Positions 60,392 to 64,000 of a DNA stretch of 64,000 nucleotides are shown one piece after another. How positions within the stretch are numbered: the first letter of the stretch is position 1; every line of letters starts with the position of its first letter. The notes beneath the pieces are model-generated. The model saw nothing but the letters and a program-made list of their open reading frames with translations, ran no database searches and was not told the DNA's origin. This DNA comes from Marinigracilibium pacificum (GTDB taxonomy: Bacteria; Bacteroidota; Bacteroidia; Cytophagales; Cyclobacteriaceae): contig NZ_JABBNU010000001.1 in NCBI RefSeq assembly GCF_012926615.1, forward strand, positions 248,001 through 312,000, written 5' to 3'. The position numbers and the translations under genes are program-made.

Positions 60392-60728
60392 TTTCTGCTA
60401 TTTTTTTGTCAAACAAGGTTATTAGATAGTCCCGAATTTTTTTCTTGAATGAAGGTGACCGAGAGATATTATAGGTAGTTAATGCCAGAATAGCATAAAC
60501 TAAAGTTACCGAACCAAATCCAATTAGGATACTGTCCGTCCAATGGGCGATAGCTAGAGCCAGTAAAATACTGACAAAGAGAATAAACATTGAAAGAGTG
60601 CTGATAAAGAATATAATTGCAACCACATGGGTGATTATCAATGCCAGTCGTTGTTCAATTTCCAGCTTTGTTAATTCAAGTTTGTTCTCTATAAATTTAT
60701 TAAAAGCTTCAATCAGGGACTTATACAT
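60381..60728 (-). CDS. Phage-holin-like membrane protein (Holin-X/YqjE type)
   Basis: The 115 residues show an amphipathic start, then two close hydrophobic segments (about 32-62 and 66-88) and a basic end. This pattern fits the phage_holin_3_6/YqjE family, small inner-membrane proteins found in ordinary bacteria and not tied to phage lysis. No phage genes are nearby, so lysis is unlikely. It is the first gene of the three-gene set with the small coil protein and pcrB. Confidence 0.75.
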   Translation of the reverse strand: MYKSLIEAFNKFIENKLELTKLEIEQRLALIITHVVAIIFFISTLSMFILFVSILLALAIAHWTDSILIGFGSVTLVYAILALTTYNISRSPSFKKKIRDYLITLFDKKIAENGQ

Positions 60729-60833
60729 GGTGGCGATAGATTGATTTATATAAAGTTAGTCCACATTATTATACTCTACCTGATATTACTTAAAATTATT
60801 GTGTACTGCAAGCTAACGAGAAGGACATTAAAC

Positions 60834-61985
60834 TTAATGCTGGACGATTTGCTCTTTATTTATTTCAACCCTTCCATTAAGAGTACTGTTGTTTGATTTC
60901 TGAGAGAAATAAATCAACGTATACGGAAGTAAAAAGAATATAAATACAATATAGATGAAACCTGCTATTCTGTATTTACCAGTAAGCTCACCTAGCTTTT
61001 CAGCCATTATGACGGGTATTTTCCTAAAGGCTTTATTTGGAAGAAATAAAATCACACCAAATAAATTAAATAGTAAATGGACAAAAGCGACATTGATTGC
61101 AGCACCACCACTAAATGAGGCTACTAAAAGGGCCGTAATAGTAGTTCCGATATTTGCACCCATGATAAATGCAAACCCATGATTCATAGAAATCTTTTTT
61201 GTTGCCACGAGTGGAACAACTAAAGGAGTGGTTACCGAACTACTTTGGACACCAGCTGTAATTACTGTTCCCCATAAAAAAGATCTATATGGGTTTGTAA
61301 AGAAATACTTTTGAAGCTTTTCTTTTGACTCTCCAATTAAAACCAAGCTTCCGTACTTAGCAAGAAGCTTAATTGTGATTAATAATATAATGAATGATAA
61401 TACTGATAGGAGTAAATAACTATCAAACCAACCAATTATAATAGATGAAATCTTTGTTTCATTGGTTATAAAAGTAAAATCAGTATTAATAAGGCTGGTG
61501 TTTAACAGATGAAATTTATCTGACAAGAAAGTGGCCGATCGACTCAAAAAGCCTGTTGTAATTTCCAGAGGGAACAGAATTGCTGTAACAATAATATTAA
61601 ACATATCATGAACTGTTCCTGCTGCTATTGCCCTTCGGAATTTATTTTTTTGATTTACAAATGTAAGTGATACTAAGGTACTTGTTAATGTTGTCCCGAT
61701 ATTAGCTCCCATTATTATTGGGATTGAACTTTGAAAAGAAATTGTTCCGGCGGCTACCATTGTAACTATTATACTGGTGACTGCTGAACTACTTTGAATA
61801 ATTGCTGTCGCTATTAAACCAATGAAAAGTCCAATGAAAGGATTGCTTGTCGCTTGAATCAGTGAATTAATAGTATCCTGACTCAATAATCGCAAAGACG
61901 AAGCCATTACATTCAGAGTTATAAAAAAAATTATCAGACTACCGATAATTATTGTATAATATACGTGGACCCTTCTGTTATTCAT
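60834..61985 (-). CDS. Na/Pi cotransporter family protein without PhoU domain
   Basis: The 383-residue membrane protein contains two copies of the Na/Pi cotransport repeat: QSSSAVTSIIVTMVAAG and MGANIGTTLT in the first half, VQSSSVTTPLV and MGANIGTTITA in the second half. These QSSS motifs bind Na+ and phosphate in the family. It ends without the PhoU-like cytoplasmic domain found in the divergent partner at 62223. It may transport phosphate or another anion. A TAnnTTTG element lies upstream at 62012-62019. Confidence 0.9.
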   Translation of the reverse strand: MNNRRVHVYYTIIIGSLIIFFITLNVMASSLRLLSQDTINSLIQATSNPFIGLFIGLIATAIIQSSSAVTSIIVTMVAAGTISFQSSIPIIMGANIGTTLTSTLVSLTFVNQKNKFRRAIAAGTVHDMFNIIVTAILFPLEITTGFLSRSATFLSDKFHLLNTSLINTDFTFITNETKISSIIIGWFDSYLLLSVLSFIILLITIKLLAKYGSLVLIGESKEKLQKYFFTNPYRSFLWGTVITAGVQSSSVTTPLVVPLVATKKISMNHGFAFIMGANIGTTITALLVASFSGGAAINVAFVHLLFNLFGVILFLPNKAFRKIPVIMAEKLGELTGKYRIAGFIYIVFIFFLLPYTLIYFSQKSNNSTLNGRVEINKEQIVQH

Positions 61986-62011
61986 TAAGTACCATAAAAA
62001 TATTCGCCTGC

Positions 62012-62019
62012 AAAGATAA
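62012..62019 (-). promoter_or_regulatory. TAnnTTTG -7 promoter element of the minus-strand Na/Pi gene
   Basis: On the minus strand this reads TATCTTTG followed by C, about 26 bases before the ATG at 61985. Confidence 0.5.
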
Positions 62020-62194
62020 AAGATAGGTTTTAATTCTCATTTATAGACAATATCATTAAAATGTTAAATTAAATATTTATTTTGATTCTGTAAATCAGCT
62101 AGTTATTACTAATTATAAACTTAATGTTACCTGAATGTTAACAACAGACTAAGGCTTAACAATTATTTAATGGCACCTTTTCAAACACTCTTCT

Positions 62195-62202
62195 TAGATT
62201 TG
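62195..62202 (+). promoter_or_regulatory. TAnnTTTG -7 promoter element of the plus-strand Na/Pi gene
   Basis: TAGATTTG followed by C lies 20 bases before the ATG at 62223. Confidence 0.5.
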
Positions 62203-62222
62203 CACCAGAAAAATTTAACAAT

Positions 62223-63953
62223 ATGCAACTTGGAATTTTAGACTTACTCGCAATACTCGGTTCACTGGGTATTTTCATCTACGGGATGAAAGTAATGTCG
62301 GAGGGTATTCAAAACCTTGCCGGCGATAAGTTAAAAAACATTTTAGGGTACATGACCTCAAACAGATTTGGAGGTGTTGCTACCGGTTTTGTTACTACTA
62401 GTTTAATTCAGTCATCATCAGCAACGACTGTGATGATCGTAAGTTTTGTGAACGCAGGACTCCTTAACCTAAGACAGGCCATAGGGGTGATTATGGGAGC
62501 AAACATTGGAACAACCATGACAGCCGTTTTAATAACTGTCTTCGGGTTTTCAAAGTTCAGTGTTTCAGATTATACTTTGGTAGTAATTGCATTGAGCTTA
62601 CCATTGATGTTCTCCAAGAAAAGTAACTTAAAATCTCTTGGAGAATTTTTATTTGGATTCGGTTTACTTTTTATGGGACTTGACATGTTAAAAGACAATG
62701 TTCCAGATCTAAAAAGCAATCCGGATGCATTGGCATGGATTCAGAATATCAGTGATATGGGTTATGCCAGTGTAATAATTTTTGTGTTCATTGGTACACT
62801 TATTACCGTTATTGTGCAGTCTTCAAGTGCTGCTATGGCAATTACATTGATAATGTGTGATCAGGGTTGGATTGCATTTGATGTTGCTGCTGCGTTAGTT
62901 CTAGGTGAAAATATTGGTACAACCATTACAGCAAACCTTGCGGCAATGGTTGGTAATTCATATGCTAAAAGAGCTGCGCGAGCTCACTTCATTTTTAACG
63001 TATTTGGAGTAATATGGATGCTAGCTCTTTATCATCCATTTTTGAATTTGATAGATTACATTGTTGTTAACTATATAAAACTGCCATCACCATTTGTTGA
63101 TGCGAAATCTGTAAAATGGGCATTAACAATATTCCATATTTCGTTTAATGTTATCAACACATTTTTACTTGTATGGTTTGTTCCTTTAATAGAAAAGACT
63201 GTAATTAAAATGGTTCCGATCAAGGAAGATTCAGAAAGTGAACAATTCAAGTTGGAATATATTGGTACAGATATTATGAGAACGCCTGAGCTTTCTCTAA
63301 TAGAAGTAAGCAAGGAGTTAAGCAACTTCGGAGCCTTGACTAAAAAGATGTTCAACAAACTTAAGGATCAACGACATAGCACTAGATCAGCTGACTATGA
63401 GGGAGCATTTAACAAGATTCAGAAGTATGAGGAAATGACTGATAACTTTGAAGAAGAAATTACAGCATATCTTGTTAAACTATCTGAAGGTAGATTGAAT
63501 GTTGACACTTCTGCGAAGGTTGTAATAATGCATAGTGTAACAAACGACCTGGAAAGAATTGGAGATTCTATTCTTGACATTTCTAAAAACATCAATAGAC
63601 TTTATAAAAAGAAGCTGAAGCTTGATAATAAACAAAACAAGCGACTAGACGAACTTTCTGTTTTAGTAGAAGAAGCTTTTGATATCATGTTGGATAACCT
63701 TGAAAAGGGTACTTTCTCAATTGACCTTAATGAAGCAAGAAAGAAGGAGCAAGAAATTAATAAGTTAAGAAAAAGACTTCGTAAAGCTCAAATGAGAGTT
63801 ATTGAAGACCCGAATTATGAGGTAAAAGCAGGAATCTTGTTTAGGGATATTTATCAAGGTCTTGAGCACATGGCTGACCAGATATTTAGCGTTAACCTTG
63901 CACTGGCAGGAGAGAAATTTGACCTTGACGAGATTTTAGAAGAGGACATTTAA
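62223..63953 (+). CDS. Na/Pi cotransporter family protein with C-terminal PhoU-like domain
   Basis: The 576-residue protein has the two Na/Pi repeats: IQSSSATTVMIVSFVNAG with MGANIGTTMTA, and VQSSSAAMAITLIM with LGENIGTTITA, across about eight helices (1-330). A soluble helical domain of the PhoU type follows (about 350-576), with VTNDLERIGDSILDISKNI matching the metal-binding E/D signature. The PhoU part is thought to regulate transport or to sense phosphate. It is divergent from a shorter paralogue lacking this domain. The remaining 47 bases to the window end hold no gene. Confidence 0.92.
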   Translation: MQLGILDLLAILGSLGIFIYGMKVMSEGIQNLAGDKLKNILGYMTSNRFGGVATGFVTTSLIQSSSATTVMIVSFVNAGLLNLRQAIGVIMGANIGTTMTAVLITVFGFSKFSVSDYTLVVIALSLPLMFSKKSNLKSLGEFLFGFGLLFMGLDMLKDNVPDLKSNPDALAWIQNISDMGYASVIIFVFIGTLITVIVQSSSAAMAITLIMCDQGWIAFDVAAALVLGENIGTTITANLAAMVGNSYAKRAARAHFIFNVFGVIWMLALYHPFLNLIDYIVVNYIKLPSPFVDAKSVKWALTIFHISFNVINTFLLVWFVPLIEKTVIKMVPIKEDSESEQFKLEYIGTDIMRTPELSLIEVSKELSNFGALTKKMFNKLKDQRHSTRSADYEGAFNKIQKYEEMTDNFEEEITAYLVKLSEGRLNVDTSAKVVIMHSVTNDLERIGDSILDISKNINRLYKKKLKLDNKQNKRLDELSVLVEEAFDIMLDNLEKGTFSIDLNEARKKEQEINKLRKRLRKAQMRVIEDPNYEVKAGILFRDIYQGLEHMADQIFSVNLALAGEKFDLDEILEEDI

Positions 63954-64000
63954 TTTAACATAGCCTTAATTTTAAGGTTCAAAATCAGTAATAAAACGAC

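Larger units (their letters stand above)
61986..62222. promoter_or_regulatory. Divergent promoter region of the two Na/Pi genes
   Basis: This 237-base AT-rich region contains a TAnnTTTG element for each gene. No Pho-box-like repeat was recognised. Confidence 0.4.

Noticed and set aside
60381-60728. Holin-like gene as evidence for a prophage
   Set aside because: No phage structural, integrase or lysin genes are present and the family is common in ordinary bacteria.
1-64000. tRNA, rRNA, insertion sequences and CRISPR arrays
   Set aside because: Intergenic gaps are short and none shows cloverleaf arms, spaced direct repeats or transposase frames. A covariance-model search was not possible here.

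Overview
The window looks like a chromosomal segment of an AT-rich member of the Bacteroidota, most likely order Cytophagales. The evidence is gene content and local signals, not a database match. Lineage-typical genes include DUF4175, DUF4270, an Ig-like lipoprotein, a Rho with a long charged insertion, a short GT5-only 'glycogen synthase' beside panC-panD, a group-II-type PcrB, and DUF5117-type metalloproteases. Many starts are preceded by TAnnTTTG, the Bacteroidota -7 promoter element. No insertion sequence, prophage, CRISPR array, tRNA or rRNA was seen. This is core chromosome.

The left 14 kb carries the replication origin neighbourhood. After a partial comF (minus strand) and an AhpD-like gene pair comes a tight plus-strand run: DUF4175, an RsbW-like ATPase, ybeY, mnmG, a methyltransferase and an Ig-like lipoprotein. 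Three parS-like palindromes lie at 5440-5527, between and inside ybeY and mnmG. At 9959-10503 there is a dense cluster of DnaA boxes (five exact TTATCCACA and two TTATTCACA) with an AT-rich stretch, which I read as oriC. A TPR protein, rho and serS follow.

From 15 to 31 kb: a degenerate receiver protein, two secreted proteins (one a zinc metalloprotease), an M28-like secreted protein, a patatin, a methyltransferase, and two paralogous membrane sensors (HAMP-GAF-coil-PAS, no kinase domain). One sensor sits in a cluster with a YfiR protein and a lipoprotein. prfA, a beta-helix lipoprotein and yjbQ form a second overlapping cluster, and an NSS sodium symporter ends this part.

From 31 to 46 kb: an SDR enzyme, a thioredoxin-fold protein lacking CxxC, a Cys-cluster protein with an orphan oxidase subunit III, mfd, a DsbA-like protein, hflK-hflC, a UbiA prenyltransferase with a nitroreductase, an orphan ParA-like ATPase with a small partner, an acyl-CoA ligase, and a saccharopine dehydrogenase-like enzyme.

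From 46 to 64 kb: an isoprenylcysteine-methyltransferase-like membrane protein, gltX, ridA, glmS, DUF4270 with GT5, divergent panC-panD with a flippase-like protein, a heptose adenylyltransferase and a YugP-like peptidase, then acyl-CoA dehydrogenase, an AraC regulator, pcrB, small membrane proteins, and a divergent pair of Na/Pi cotransporters. Several convergent pairs share bidirectional hairpin terminators; two terminators (serS, AraC gene) are embedded in the coding sequence of the opposing gene.

The strongest non-gene signals are oriC and the parS cluster. The most interesting unexplained items are the DUF4175 gene, whose family-like N-terminus extends upstream of any standard start codon, the ParA-like/small-protein pair, and the sensor cluster without an output domain.
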